From: Legionellaceae bacterium
Lineage (GTDB): Bacteria > Pseudomonadota > Gammaproteobacteria > Legionellales > Legionellaceae
Assembly (NCBI GenBank): GCA_029213075.1
Contig: JARGPO010000052.1
Coordinates: forward strand, 1-64,000
Direction of reading: 5' to 3'
DNA length: 64,000 bases
The translations under genes were made by a program, and so were the position numbers. Position 1 is the first letter of the stretch, and the number at the start of each line of letters is the position of its first letter. Shown piece after piece: positions 18,038 to 27,811 of the stretch. The notes under the pieces were generated by a model that had not been told where the DNA came from, did not search any database, and was given only the letters and a program-made list of their open reading frames with translations.

Positions 18038-19041
18038 TGTAGTTTCCATCCAAAGCATATAAGTAGAGCTAATTGTTGCAGTTTATCCCAGATACAATTA
18101 GATCTATTTGATTTTATAGTTTCATCAAGGGTTGCGCAATATTGCAGTAATTCTTCTAAGTGAATTTTAGATAAGCGTTTTAAAGTCATATCATACAAAC
18201 TCATTCGTTGTGACCAGATATTTAGTTGGCTGCATGCCGAGCTCATGCTCATTCGCTGGGATATTAAATTACTAATCTGAAGAAGTAGTCGTATTTCTTG
18301 GGTTAGTATCCATAGAATATAGACAGGCTCACCTTTATTTTGAGATATTTTATTTAATATGCTAATACACTTGTCACTTTTAGCGGCAAGACATGCGTTA
18401 GCTAAGTCATATATTGGATACTCAGATTGATCAGAAATGTATTGCAATACTTCTGATGATGAAAATACTTTTTCAGGATCATTAATTAAACTTAGTTTTT
18501 GAATTACTTGTGATGCTGCGAGCATATTATTTTGGCTATATTGAAAAATTAACTTTGGTACATCTTTATCGTGCCGAATTTCTTGTTTTTGTAACTCTGA
18601 TTTTATCCAATTCTCTAGCTCAATTGGTGTATATGGCATGGCTTGAGTTATTAAGCAGTTTTTATCCTTAGTTAACCACTGTAGTTGCTTAGTAGGGATA
18701 TTTGGTGCTCTAATTATTATTAAACATTTATCATTATAATTATTTAAATATTTTAATATGGCTTTTTTCCCAGCAGCATCCATACTTTTTTTATTAAATC
18801 TTATATCTAATAACATTGCCTCTGAGAAAAGCGAATAGTTATTAGCTTTATCAAATACAATCTCCCAGTCATTATTTGTAAATTCAATTATATCTTCATC
18901 ATATTCATAACACTTAGCCCATTTAGATTTGATTATTTGAGCAGAGCTATTAAGTAAATATTGATCTTGTCCTGTAAGGAGATATAGAGGGTATATCTTC
19001 TTAGCAACATTTGCCTCTAATGCTTGGGATTTAATTATCAT
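18034..19041 (-). CDS. holA: DNA polymerase III delta subunit
   Basis: Clamp-loader subunit that opens the sliding clamp. Recognised from the N-terminal YLLTGQDQYLL, the central LLIIRAP-like strand, and the C-terminal region with AYDLANACLAAKSDK-type helices and WILTQEIRLLLQ. It has 335 residues, the usual length. It overlaps lptE by 4 bases and the EVE gene by 4. The order leuS-lptE-holA is the conserved gammaproteobacterial arrangement, which supports the call beyond its modest sequence conservation. Confidence 0.9.
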   Translation of the reverse strand: MIIKSQALEANVAKKIYPLYLLTGQDQYLLNSSAQIIKSKWAKCYEYDEDIIEFTNNDWEIVFDKANNYSLFSEAMLLDIRFNKKSMDAAGKKAILKYLNNYNDKCLIIIRAPNIPTKQLQWLTKDKNCLITQAMPYTPIELENWIKSELQKQEIRHDKDVPKLIFQYSQNNMLAASQVIQKLSLINDPEKVFSSSEVLQYISDQSEYPIYDLANACLAAKSDKCISILNKISQNKGEPVYILWILTQEIRLLLQISNLISQRMSMSSACSQLNIWSQRMSLYDMTLKRLSKIHLEELLQYCATLDETIKSNRSNCIWDKLQQLALLICFGWKLQ

Positions 19042-19529
19042 TTCTTAAGATTCTGGATGTGATCTAGTATTTGTGTCACTGCATCACGATACATTTCTTT
19101 CTTTAAAAGATCTCCCTCAAAATCAGAACCTAAAATTCTATTACTATTAATTGTAAATTGTCTAGTCACAATAGCGTTACTTGGTGGAATAATATCTTTG
19201 CCCTTAGTCGATCGCACTCTATATCGCACGGCGTAGGTCATTTGATATTGGCGTGGGGTTGTACTAGAGCTTACGCTGGTAATTCGCTCCGTAACTTTGT
19301 CTTCTTCTAACACAAGCCAATAATCTGCCTTTGCAATGTTTTTGCATACGCAAATATCATATGCTTTTAGTCTTTCTACTAATAGGGGTCTAAGGTCATG
19401 ATCCATATCTTGGTTTATTAATGCTACATTGTTAAACCACTTTGGCATGGTTATATAACCTTCCAAATGGTAACCGCAGCTGGTTAATAATATTAATGTT
19501 AAAAGTAAGCCACTTTTAATAACCTTCAT
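19038..19529 (-). CDS. lptE: LPS-assembly lipoprotein LptE
   Basis: Outer-membrane lipoprotein that plugs LptD for lipopolysaccharide insertion. A lipoprotein signal peptide ends in LLTSCGYHLEG, making C18 the lipidated residue, and CGYHL is the usual LptE opening. It has 163 residues. The position between leuS and holA supports the call. Its presence implies LPS in the outer membrane. Confidence 0.9.
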   Translation of the reverse strand: MKVIKSGLLLTLILLTSCGYHLEGYITMPKWFNNVALINQDMDHDLRPLLVERLKAYDICVCKNIAKADYWLVLEEDKVTERITSVSSSTTPRQYQMTYAVRYRVRSTKGKDIIPPSNAIVTRQFTINSNRILGSDFEGDLLKKEMYRDAVTQILDHIQNLKK

Positions 19530-19548
19530 ATTGGATCTTCCGTTTGTA

Positions 19549-22020
19549 TTAACTAACTACTAAGTTAATTAAATTCCTATGAGAAACGACAATAGACTTT
19601 TTAACTGATTTATCTAGGATAAAACTCTCAACTTGAGCTTTTGCTAATTCAACCAACTCATTTTCTCCTAGATCTGCGCTGCTTGTGAACTCTCCGCGTA
19701 GCTTACCATTTACTTGCACTACAAAACTAACCTCGTCAGATTTCAAGGCAATTTTATCAACTTTAGGCCATGGAGCGTCTATAATTGCTTTTTCAAAGCC
19801 TAGTTTTTGCCACAAAACATGACAGATGTGTGGAGTAACTGGGGCTAGTAGACGAAGTAGGAAGCTTACACCTGAATGAAGAAAATACTTATCATCTTCT
19901 GTTTTTACCTCATAAGATGAAAGCTCATTTAACATTTTCATGCAGCCAGATACAACGGTATTGAAATGCTGTTTTTGATAATCATTTGTTATTTGTAATA
20001 ATATTTGATGAATTATAAGCCGAGATTTTTTAAGTCGACTTTCACATTCTGGCCATTGAATGTCTATATTTGTATTTGATATGGCATCATTTATTTCTAC
20101 AAATGTTTCTATATTTTGCTCAGCAAAATTCCATAGTCGATTTAGGAAACGATAAGATCCCTCAACTCCAGAGTCTGACCATTCTAGTGATTGTTCTGGT
20201 GGAGCCGCAAACATAACAAATAGGCGAGCGGTATCGGCGCCATAAGTTTCAATTAAACTGTTGGGGTCTACAATATTACCAACAGATTTTGACATTTTAG
20301 CGCCATCTCTTAAAACCATTCCTTGACTAAGTAAGCTTTTAAAAGGTTCGTCAGAATTAAGCAAACCCTCATCACGCATTAATTTATGAAAAAAACGTGC
20401 ATATAAAAGGTGCATTACCGCGTGCTCAATTCCACCAATATATTGATCGACAGGAGTCCAATATTTAGCCCTGTCATCTAGCATTGCATTCTCTTGGCCT
20501 TTACAGGCAAAGCGGGCATAATACCATGATGACTCAAAGAATGTATCGAATGTATCAGACTCTCTAATTGCGTCTTTATTGCACTTAGGACAAGTTGTAT
20601 GAATAAAGTCATGACATTGTGCTAATGGTGAGCCACTTTTGGTTAGATCTATATTTTCTGGTAATTTAACTGGTAGATCAGACTCTTGAACGGGAACAAT
20701 CCCACAGTCCTCACAAGTGATCATAGGAATAGGGGTACCCCAATAACGTTGTCTAGATACGCCCCAGTCTCTTAATCTAAAGTTAATTTTTGGCTTACCA
20801 CTTTCATGTTCTTCTAGGTACTCGGTAATTTTAGTTTTAGCTTCTAGAGAAGAAAGTCCATCAAACTCACCTGAGTTTATTAAAACCCCTTCATTAGTCA
20901 TTGCTAACTTACTAAAGTCATGCTTAGAACCAGCTTGATTAATCACTTGTTTTATTGGCAATGAGTATTTTTGTGAAAACTCAAAGTCTCTTTGGTCATG
21001 ACAAGGAACAGCCATAACGGCACCTGAGCCATACTGCATTAAAACAAAATTTGCAATCCAGACAGGAAGCTTATCACCAGTTATTGGGTGAATGGCTTGC
21101 ATGCCAGTATCTATACCTCGTTTTTCCATGGTCGCAATTTCTGCTTCCACCATCCGCACACCTTGACAGCTTGTGATGAAATCTTGTATTTCAGGATTGT
21201 TTTCTGCAGCTTGTTTCGCAAGAGGGTGATCTGGAGCTACTGCTAGATAGGTGGCTCCCATTAGAGTGTCAGGTCTAGTTGTATATATTTTTAAACGTTT
21301 AGGAAATTCATTTACTTTAAAAAACACCTCACAACCAACAGATCTGCCAATCCAATTACGTTGCATTTGTTTTACTTGATCAGGCCAACCATCAAGAGTA
21401 TCAAGTCCTTGAAGAAGTTCATCGGCATAAGCTGTAATCTTGATAAACCATTGAGAAATTTCTTTGCGCTCAACTAGAGCACCAGAACGCCATCCTCGAC
21501 CATCGACAACTTGTTCATTTGCTAATACGGTTTTATCTACCGGATCCCAATTAACAACAGCATTTTTTTTATAAACTAAGCCTTTTTCATATAATTTAAT
21601 AAAAAACCACTGTTCCCATCGATAATAGCAGGGGTCGCAAGTAGTAATTTCTCGACGCCAATCATATGCATTTCCCAGTTTAAGAAACTGTGCTTTCATA
21701 GAAGCTATATTTTGTTTGGTCCAGTCAGCAGGAGCCGTACCATTTTTGATGGCGGCATTTTCAGCAGGAAGTCCAAATGCGTCCCAACCTATTGGTTGTA
21801 GAACATTCTTGCCGAGCGCACGTTGGTATCGCGCTATAACGTCACCCAACGTATAATTTCTAACGTGACCCATATGCAGCGAACCGCTAGGATAGGGAAA
21901 CATTGAAAGACAGTAGAATTTTTCTTTGCTCAAATCTTCATTTGCATTAAAAGATTGCTTCTTCTGCCAATATTGCTGGGCTACTTCTTCAACTTCTCGT
22001 GGTATATAACTGGTATTCAT
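19549..22020 (-). CDS. leuS: Leucyl-tRNA synthetase
   Basis: Class I synthetase charging tRNA(Leu). The HIGH motif is in [15 protein letters not shown], the editing domain shows [12 protein letters not shown], a zinc-type region with CEDC/CPKC is present, and KMSKSVGN is the KMSKS loop. It has 823 residues, somewhat shorter than E. coli (860), but all domains are recognisable. It lies 25 bases downstream of lnt and 19 upstream of lptE. Confidence 0.97.
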   Translation of the reverse strand: MNTSYIPREVEEVAQQYWQKKQSFNANEDLSKEKFYCLSMFPYPSGSLHMGHVRNYTLGDVIARYQRALGKNVLQPIGWDAFGLPAENAAIKNGTAPADWTKQNIASMKAQFLKLGNAYDWRREITTCDPCYYRWEQWFFIKLYEKGLVYKKNAVVNWDPVDKTVLANEQVVDGRGWRSGALVERKEISQWFIKITAYADELLQGLDTLDGWPDQVKQMQRNWIGRSVGCEVFFKVNEFPKRLKIYTTRPDTLMGATYLAVAPDHPLAKQAAENNPEIQDFITSCQGVRMVEAEIATMEKRGIDTGMQAIHPITGDKLPVWIANFVLMQYGSGAVMAVPCHDQRDFEFSQKYSLPIKQVINQAGSKHDFSKLAMTNEGVLINSGEFDGLSSLEAKTKITEYLEEHESGKPKINFRLRDWGVSRQRYWGTPIPMITCEDCGIVPVQESDLPVKLPENIDLTKSGSPLAQCHDFIHTTCPKCNKDAIRESDTFDTFFESSWYYARFACKGQENAMLDDRAKYWTPVDQYIGGIEHAVMHLLYARFFHKLMRDEGLLNSDEPFKSLLSQGMVLRDGAKMSKSVGNIVDPNSLIETYGADTARLFVMFAAPPEQSLEWSDSGVEGSYRFLNRLWNFAEQNIETFVEINDAISNTNIDIQWPECESRLKKSRLIIHQILLQITNDYQKQHFNTVVSGCMKMLNELSSYEVKTEDDKYFLHSGVSFLLRLLAPVTPHICHVLWQKLGFEKAIIDAPWPKVDKIALKSDEVSFVVQVNGKLRGEFTSSADLGENELVELAKAQVESFILDKSVKKSIVVSHRNLINLVVS

Positions 22021-22045
22021 CGGTCAATAATCAAAATAATGTAGA

Positions 22046-23572
22046 TTAATAAGCATAACGCCTCTGTCGAAAGAACGCAATCATGGTTATCAATATGCTC
22101 AAAAATAAAATTGGTTTATCTCCTATTACTAGCCAGATAGACTCCCCTGTTGCCGGTCGTATAGTACCATACAAGTTATCTGAACTAAAAGCAGGTAGAG
22201 AGCTTATAATATTGCCATGGTTATCGATAATAGAAGATAGACCATCATTATTAGCAATAATTTGATATCTTCCTGTTAGCATAGATAAAACTTGAGACAT
22301 TTGTTGTTGTTGATATATAGCTAGTGAATGGCCAAACCATCCGTCATCACTAATTGAGACAATCCATTGTGCTTTCGGAAATTGTTTTCTTAGTAAGCTT
22401 GGATATGCAACCTCATAGCAGATTAAACTGGCAATAGGGCGATTATCTATAACTATTAATGGTTGATCTTTTTTAGCCGCCAGCATATTAGCATCAGGTA
22501 TATTGAACCATTTAGCGAGTTTTAAAAATGGTCCAGGAATGTACTCACCAAATGGAACTAAGTGTTGTTTAGAATAGGCTCCATTATTTTGACCATAAGC
22601 GGTTAATGTGTTGTAGAAATGATCCTCATCGTCAGCTTCTGTTTTTGGAATGCCAATTAATAAAGTATTAGAGTGCTCTTTGGTTAGTAGATTGACTTCA
22701 TCTATAAAATCTCCAACATAGACCTCCGGAACAGGAATAGCAGACTCTGGTAATATTATTATTTTTGCTTTGTTAATAAGCTCATGAATTCCTTGTCGAT
22801 ATTGTGCAAGTATTTGTAGAAAGATATCTTCATCCCATTTATCTCGCATTGATAAATTTGCTTGGACTACGCCAATAGGAATTGATTCTTCACTAATATT
22901 TGATGTTGGGATTGATTTTAGGCTTAATGGTAGTAGTAAAACACTAACAAAACAGGTTAGATAGATAAGTTTTAGTTTTGACTTCTTATAAGAGTTAATA
23001 AGCAGAGTCGCGATAAAACAAGTTACAAAGCTTACTCCATAAACACCTATAATTGGTAGTAAGTGCTTTAAAGGGCTGTCTATCTGGCCAAAACCAACAT
23101 TTAACCAGGGAAATCCACTAAAGCATGTGGAGCGTAGAAATTCACCCAAGCACCAGCAGGCACTAAATAAGAAGCATAAGGTTACACGAGACTGATTTTT
23201 AGAAAGTAATTTGTAAAAACCTGCAACTAAGGCCAGGAATAAACTTAAGTAACTGATAAAAACCAAGGTAATAAAAGCGGATGTTATTTTATCCAGATGA
23301 CCATATGAGTGAATGCTTATGTATATCCATGAAACACCAAAGCCCATATAGCCTAGGCCAAAAATAAAACCGGTAATTAGCGATTCTTTTGTTGATTTAT
23401 TTTGTAGTTCAGCAAATAATAGTCCAAGTCCTAGTATTGCTAACCCTGGAAAATGAAAGGGCGCGAATCCAAGAGGAAGTATTATTCCTGCAAATAATGC
23501 TCTTAGTAAATAGAGGTATTTAGATTTCTGCTTTTTGAATATTTCCGTTTTGCTGGTAGTTGTAGCAGTCAT
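22046..23572 (-). CDS. lnt: Apolipoprotein N-acyltransferase
   Basis: Inner-membrane enzyme adding the third acyl chain to lipoproteins. Several N-terminal membrane segments are followed by a periplasmic nitrilase domain with the catalytic triad E (ILPESAIP), K (KQHLVPFGEYIP) and C (LICYEVAYP), and a final membrane helix. It has 508 residues. It is the first gene of the reverse operon lnt-leuS-lptE-holA-EVE. The corC/ybeX gene that usually precedes lnt is missing here. Confidence 0.95.
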   Translation of the reverse strand: MTATTTSKTEIFKKQKSKYLYLLRALFAGIILPLGFAPFHFPGLAILGLGLLFAELQNKSTKESLITGFIFGLGYMGFGVSWIYISIHSYGHLDKITSAFITLVFISYLSLFLALVAGFYKLLSKNQSRVTLCFLFSACWCLGEFLRSTCFSGFPWLNVGFGQIDSPLKHLLPIIGVYGVSFVTCFIATLLINSYKKSKLKLIYLTCFVSVLLLPLSLKSIPTSNISEESIPIGVVQANLSMRDKWDEDIFLQILAQYRQGIHELINKAKIIILPESAIPVPEVYVGDFIDEVNLLTKEHSNTLLIGIPKTEADDEDHFYNTLTAYGQNNGAYSKQHLVPFGEYIPGPFLKLAKWFNIPDANMLAAKKDQPLIVIDNRPIASLICYEVAYPSLLRKQFPKAQWIVSISDDGWFGHSLAIYQQQQMSQVLSMLTGRYQIIANNDGLSSIIDNHGNIISSLPAFSSDNLYGTIRPATGESIWLVIGDKPILFLSILITMIAFFRQRRYAY

Positions 23573-23768
23573 AGCAACAGTAATTTATAAAAATCAAACA
23601 ATATGATAGTTAGATAAAAAAATCAATGATAAGAATTGATAGTTATCAAAAAACTTATCTGTTTGTAATTTGGATATTTGTGAAATGATCTGCTATGTTG
23701 ATTAATATGTAAGATAGATTTTTAATTGTTAAATTAGAAACTCTACAGATTAGTGGGAAGAGTAGATT

Positions 23769-24221
23769 ATGGAAGCTGATAGATTTGGACAAAATCAAAA
23801 ATATTATATAATCGGTATTATTTGTTTAATGTTGAGTCTCCCACTTTTTGCCTTTAGTTTTTATCTTTTTCCGTACCTTATTTTTGACTGGCATTATTCA
23901 GTTCCAGATTTTGTACCTGAATTAAGTGGTGATTTGCAGAGACTATATAATCTAACTAAAATTGCAGCTGGATGGCTAATGATTCTATGTTGCTTTTTTT
24001 CTGCGGTTATTTTAGCTGTAATTGCTGATATTCTATCCAATAAAATAGATAGAGAAATCCATACTTCATACACTGATGATGTGGTCACTAAGACTCATAA
24101 GAGAAATAAAGTTGGGGAACCAGAGTCGAGCGGACTTGTTTTTAAAATAATAATGATTATTGTGTTGGTGTTTGTGGCGTCGCAGTTCTTTCAATGGGCT
24201 CTTTCAACGGCTCCACCATAA
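23769..24221 (+). CDS. Small membrane protein of unknown function
   Basis: A 150-residue protein with hydrophobic segments at about 12-37, 67-90 and 122-141, separated by a loop with FVPELSGDLQRLYN and a charged stretch containing KTHKRNK. I do not recognise the family. GGAAGAG lies about nine bases before the ATG. The next gene begins 19 bases downstream on the same strand, so the two are probably co-expressed. Confidence 0.75.
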   Translation: MEADRFGQNQKYYIIGIICLMLSLPLFAFSFYLFPYLIFDWHYSVPDFVPELSGDLQRLYNLTKIAAGWLMILCCFFSAVILAVIADILSNKIDREIHTSYTDDVVTKTHKRNKVGEPESSGLVFKIIMIIVLVFVASQFFQWALSTAPP

Positions 24222-24240
24222 TTATGTTTGAGGAGATGTT

Positions 24241-24840
24241 ATGTGTTGGTTTCAAATAGCTTGGCTTAAGAATTTGAAGATTAAAAGGTTACAAAAACAA
24301 CTGCTCAACATGCAGCAGTCACGCTTGCAAAACCAAGCTAGTGGAGAAATGTTAAGTCGAGAGTTACAAACATATAGACGACTAGCAAATGTATATGAAA
24401 AACTTAAAGGATGCGTGAAGTTTCCTTTTGCTCGTGAGCAGGCGATTGCTTGTTATCGGGCCGCAGCCGCCTTGGATGATGTTGAGGCGCAATTTACTAT
24501 AGGACAAAAGTTACTTGAAGAAGGTAAGATGAGGGACAAACTTCAACAAAACACTCTTTTTTCTTCTGTGAGTAATGAATTATTTATGAATGAGTTATAT
24601 AAAGAAGCGCATGCTTTTTTATTGTCGGCTGAAAAGCAACAACATATTAACGCCAAACGTATTCGAGGATTATGTTATATCAATGGGTGGGGAGTTGCGG
24701 TTGATAAAGATGTTGGCTTTGATCTTGTGGTTGAAAGCATAGAGCAAGAAAATAGCTGGGACAGAGTACAAAAAATCTTTAAAGAGTTAGGCATTAATCA
24801 ATCTTCATTCTTTTCAGAGTTATTTCAGCATCGTAAATAG
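24241..24840 (+). CDS. Helical-repeat (Sel1/TPR-like) protein
   Basis: A 199-residue protein with an N-terminal amphipathic, Lys/Gln-rich helix (IAWLKNLKIKRLQKQLL). Helical repeats follow: REQAIACYRAAAALDDVEAQFTIGQKLLEEG and KEAHAFLLSAEKQQHINAKRIRGLCYINGWG resemble Sel1-like repeats. From memory similar proteins occur in Legionella and Coxiella, but I cannot verify this. Such repeats usually mediate protein contacts. Its TAG stop is formed by the edge of a MITE (24840-24929). Convergent to valS. Confidence 0.75.
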   Translation: MCWFQIAWLKNLKIKRLQKQLLNMQQSRLQNQASGEMLSRELQTYRRLANVYEKLKGCVKFPFAREQAIACYRAAAALDDVEAQFTIGQKLLEEGKMRDKLQQNTLFSSVSNELFMNELYKEAHAFLLSAEKQQHINAKRIRGLCYINGWGVAVDKDVGFDLVVESIEQENSWDRVQKIFKELGINQSSFFSELFQHRK

Positions 24841-24929
24841 GGCGTGTTGACAATTGGTCCCTAGTGCTGCCTATGTGTCTAGGATAAGCCGAGGCACGTA
24901 GACACTAGGGACCAATTGTTGTTTATGCG
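24840..24929. mobile_element. MITE copy with a different interior, at the stop codon of the Sel1-like gene
   Basis: The left end GGGCGTGTTGACAATTGG begins with the G of the upstream TAG stop. The arms CAATTGGTCCCTAGTG / CACTAGGGACCAATTG form a 16-bp stem; the outer right end is degenerate but lands on a TA at 24930-24931. The middle (about 24865-24905, reverse strand CTACGTGCCTCGGCTTATCC) resembles the palindromic repeat at 38923-38948. This looks like one element nested in another. The hairpin separates convergent genes and could act as a terminator. Confidence 0.65.
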
Positions 24930-24940
24930 TAAGTATGTTC

Positions 24941-27709
24941 CTACTTTAATGAGTTTATTTTAGATTGGTTTACTAGAAGCTTTTCTTTAGCGCTTTTTGC
25001 CTGTACTAGCTTATCTTTAATTCCGGATATAATTTCAGCTGGAGCTTTACTAGTAAAGGTTTTATTTTGTAGCTTATTTTCAGCAAATTCAATGTCTTTA
25101 TCGATCTTGCCAATTTCTTTTTCTAAGCGGCTCAATTCATTTTCTTTATTAATTAAACCTTCCATCGGAATCAAAAGTTCTAATTCGCCAACTACAGCTG
25201 ACGCAGAAACAGGTACCGTATCTCCATCTTGCAAATAATTAATCTGTGATAATTTACAAAGATTAGTTAGAGATGGGGAGTGTTTCTCTATTTGTTCTTG
25301 CATTTCTTTGGATGCATTACGAATAGTTAGAGGTATTTTTTTTGAAGGAGCAATTGTAATTTCACTGCGGATTGTACGAATTGATTGTATGACTTTTTTT
25401 AGCCATTCAAATTCTTTTTCTATTGGCAGGTTAACAAATTGGTTATCAACTTCTGGATATTGACTGATTATAATGCTTTCAGAATTTTCGCTCGTAAGCT
25501 TTGTCATTCGTTGCCAAATTGACTCAGTTATAAATGGCATTATTGGATGTAGTAGCTTCAGAGCTCTGCTAAGAACGTGGATTAACGTACGGCAAGTACC
25601 CCTTCTCATTGGAGCTAGGGCATTCTCATCATATAATACAGTTTTAGATAGCTCTAAATACCAATCGCAATATTCATGCCAAACAAATTCATATAGAGTA
25701 TTTGCAAGCAAATCAAAGCGATAGTTTGCATAATGCTGATGGCATTTGTCGATGGTTTTTTGGAGTAGAGATAAAATCCATTGATCGGCAGGGCTGTATT
25801 GAAAAGCACCATCATCAAATTCAACTCTATCTTCTTCAGTACTTAAAAGAACAAAACGTGCTGCATTCCAAAGTTTATTACAGAAATTACGGTACCCTTC
25901 AACGCGATTCATATCAAAGCGAATCTGTCTGGTGTTGGACGCAAAAGAGCAATAGGTAAATCTAAGTGCATCTGTACCAAATGCCTCAATTCCATTTGGA
26001 AATTGTTTGCGGGTAGATTTTGTTATTTTATCACGCAAAGAAGGGAGCATTAAATTGGCAGTTCTTTTTTCTAAAAGATCTTTAAGGCTGATGCCGTCAA
26101 TAATATCGATAGGATCAAGAACATTACCTTTGGATTTAGACATTTTCTTGCCATCGGAATCACAAATTAATCCGGTAATAATTATTTCTTTAAACGGTAT
26201 TTTACCTACAAATTTTAAGCCCATCATTATCATACGGGCGACCCAGAAAAATATTATGTCAAAGCCTGTAAATAACACACTAGTTGGGTAGAAGTCTTCT
26301 AAATCTTTGGTTCGCTCTGGCCATCCTAAGCTTGAAAATGGCCACAGAGATGAGGAGAACCAGGTGTCTAGAACATCATCATCTTGTTTTAACGGGGTTG
26401 TTTGGTCTAGTTTATATTTAAATCTAACGTCATTTTCGCTATAACCAACATAAATATGACCTTCATTATCATACCAGGCAGGAATTCTATGTCCCCAAGA
26501 AAGTTGACGACTAATACACCAGTCATCAATATTCTCCATCCAGTTAAAGTATGTTTTGTTCCAGTTTTCAGGAACAAACTTAATATCACCATTTCTAACG
26601 GCGTCAATTGCAGGTTTTGCAAGTTCTTCTGTTTTTACATACCATTGGTCAGTTAACAGTGGCTCAATAACCACATTTGACTTCTCACCACGTGGGATTT
26701 TAATTTTGTAAGGTTCTGTTTTTACTAATAAATTCGCTTCTGTTAGATCTTTGATAATATTTTCACGGGCAACAAATCTATCAATGCCCTGATATTTAAT
26801 AGGAGCATTTTTATTGATGGTGGCTTTTTTGGTGAAGATATTAATTAGTGGCAGACCGTGTGATTTGCCAATTCTATGATCGTTAAAATCGTGTGCTGGG
26901 GTTATCTTAACACAACCACTACCGAAATCTTGTTCTACGTATTCATCAGCAATTATTGGTATAAGTCGATTGCAAAGTGGGACTTCTACTTCACTACCAA
27001 CTAAATGTTTATATCTTTCATCATCAGGGTTAACAGCAATGGCCACATCACCAAGCAGGGTTTCAGGTCTTGTTGTAGCGATTGTTATAAATTCTTTTGA
27101 GTCAACTATTGGGTATTTTATGTGCCAGAGATAGCCATCTTCTTCCTCAGAGAGAACTTCTAAATCAGAAACAGCTGTACCTAGATGTGGATCCCAGTTA
27201 ACTAAACGAGTACCACGATAAATTAAACCTTCATCATGTAACTGTACAAAAACTTTTTGTACAGCAGCAGATAATCCCTCATCCATAGTGAAGCGTTCTC
27301 TTGACCAATCAGTTGATGAGCCAATTCTGCGCATTTGCTTGGTTATTTGACTGCCATTCTCTTCTTTCCATTTCCAAATTATATCTAGAAAATCTTCGCG
27401 CGATAGGTCTTTTTTAGAGATGCCTTGCTTATCTAGTTGGCGTTCAACAACTAATTGAGTGGAAATCCCTGCGTGATCGGTGCCTGGTTGCCATAAAGTT
27501 CTGTTACCCATCATTCTTTTGTAGCGAATTAAGGCGTCAATCAGCGTGTGCTGAAAACCATGGCCCATATGCAGGTTGCCGGTGATATTGGGTGGTGGCA
27601 GCATAATGCAAAAAGGGGAGTTATCGCCTTGCGGCTCAAAATATTTATGATTTTCCCAATATTCATAGCAATTTTGTTCGATTGCTTGAGGAGAATATGT
27701 TTTGTCCAT
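24941..27709 (-). CDS. valS: Valyl-tRNA synthetase
   Basis: Class I synthetase charging tRNA(Val). HIGH motif in PPPNITGNLHMGHGFQ, editing-domain ATTRPETLLGDVA, the SSLWPFSSLGWP region, KKMSKSKGNVLDP as KMSKS loop, and the C-terminal coiled-coil arm (ENELSRLEKEIGKIDKDIEF). I chose the ATG at 27709, with AGG eight bases upstream; a TTG at 27733 would add eight residues. It has 922 residues. Single gene, convergent to the Sel1-like gene. Confidence 0.97.
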   Translation of the reverse strand: MDKTYSPQAIEQNCYEYWENHKYFEPQGDNSPFCIMLPPPNITGNLHMGHGFQHTLIDALIRYKRMMGNRTLWQPGTDHAGISTQLVVERQLDKQGISKKDLSREDFLDIIWKWKEENGSQITKQMRRIGSSTDWSRERFTMDEGLSAAVQKVFVQLHDEGLIYRGTRLVNWDPHLGTAVSDLEVLSEEEDGYLWHIKYPIVDSKEFITIATTRPETLLGDVAIAVNPDDERYKHLVGSEVEVPLCNRLIPIIADEYVEQDFGSGCVKITPAHDFNDHRIGKSHGLPLINIFTKKATINKNAPIKYQGIDRFVARENIIKDLTEANLLVKTEPYKIKIPRGEKSNVVIEPLLTDQWYVKTEELAKPAIDAVRNGDIKFVPENWNKTYFNWMENIDDWCISRQLSWGHRIPAWYDNEGHIYVGYSENDVRFKYKLDQTTPLKQDDDVLDTWFSSSLWPFSSLGWPERTKDLEDFYPTSVLFTGFDIIFFWVARMIMMGLKFVGKIPFKEIIITGLICDSDGKKMSKSKGNVLDPIDIIDGISLKDLLEKRTANLMLPSLRDKITKSTRKQFPNGIEAFGTDALRFTYCSFASNTRQIRFDMNRVEGYRNFCNKLWNAARFVLLSTEEDRVEFDDGAFQYSPADQWILSLLQKTIDKCHQHYANYRFDLLANTLYEFVWHEYCDWYLELSKTVLYDENALAPMRRGTCRTLIHVLSRALKLLHPIMPFITESIWQRMTKLTSENSESIIISQYPEVDNQFVNLPIEKEFEWLKKVIQSIRTIRSEITIAPSKKIPLTIRNASKEMQEQIEKHSPSLTNLCKLSQINYLQDGDTVPVSASAVVGELELLIPMEGLINKENELSRLEKEIGKIDKDIEFAENKLQNKTFTSKAPAEIISGIKDKLVQAKSAKEKLLVNQSKINSLK

Positions 27710-27811
27710 GCTATAACCTGTGTCGCTACTCAAAAGTACGCATTATAGCACCGATAAGAATACTTCTGAATATAAAAATATAAATTTTAGGGAATGCCTA
27801 TTTTTTGTATA

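Noticed and set aside
18037-18058. Seven extra N-terminal residues on the EVE protein
   Set aside because: EVE proteins begin just before NFWLMKSEP, and the ATG at 18037 forms the ATGA overlap typical of this operon.
25473-26656. Several plus-strand frames inside valS (and similar ones inside hslU, plsX, fabF, clpB and the RND pump)
   Set aside because: They lie antisense to strongly conserved genes, have no ribosome sites and no recognisable products.
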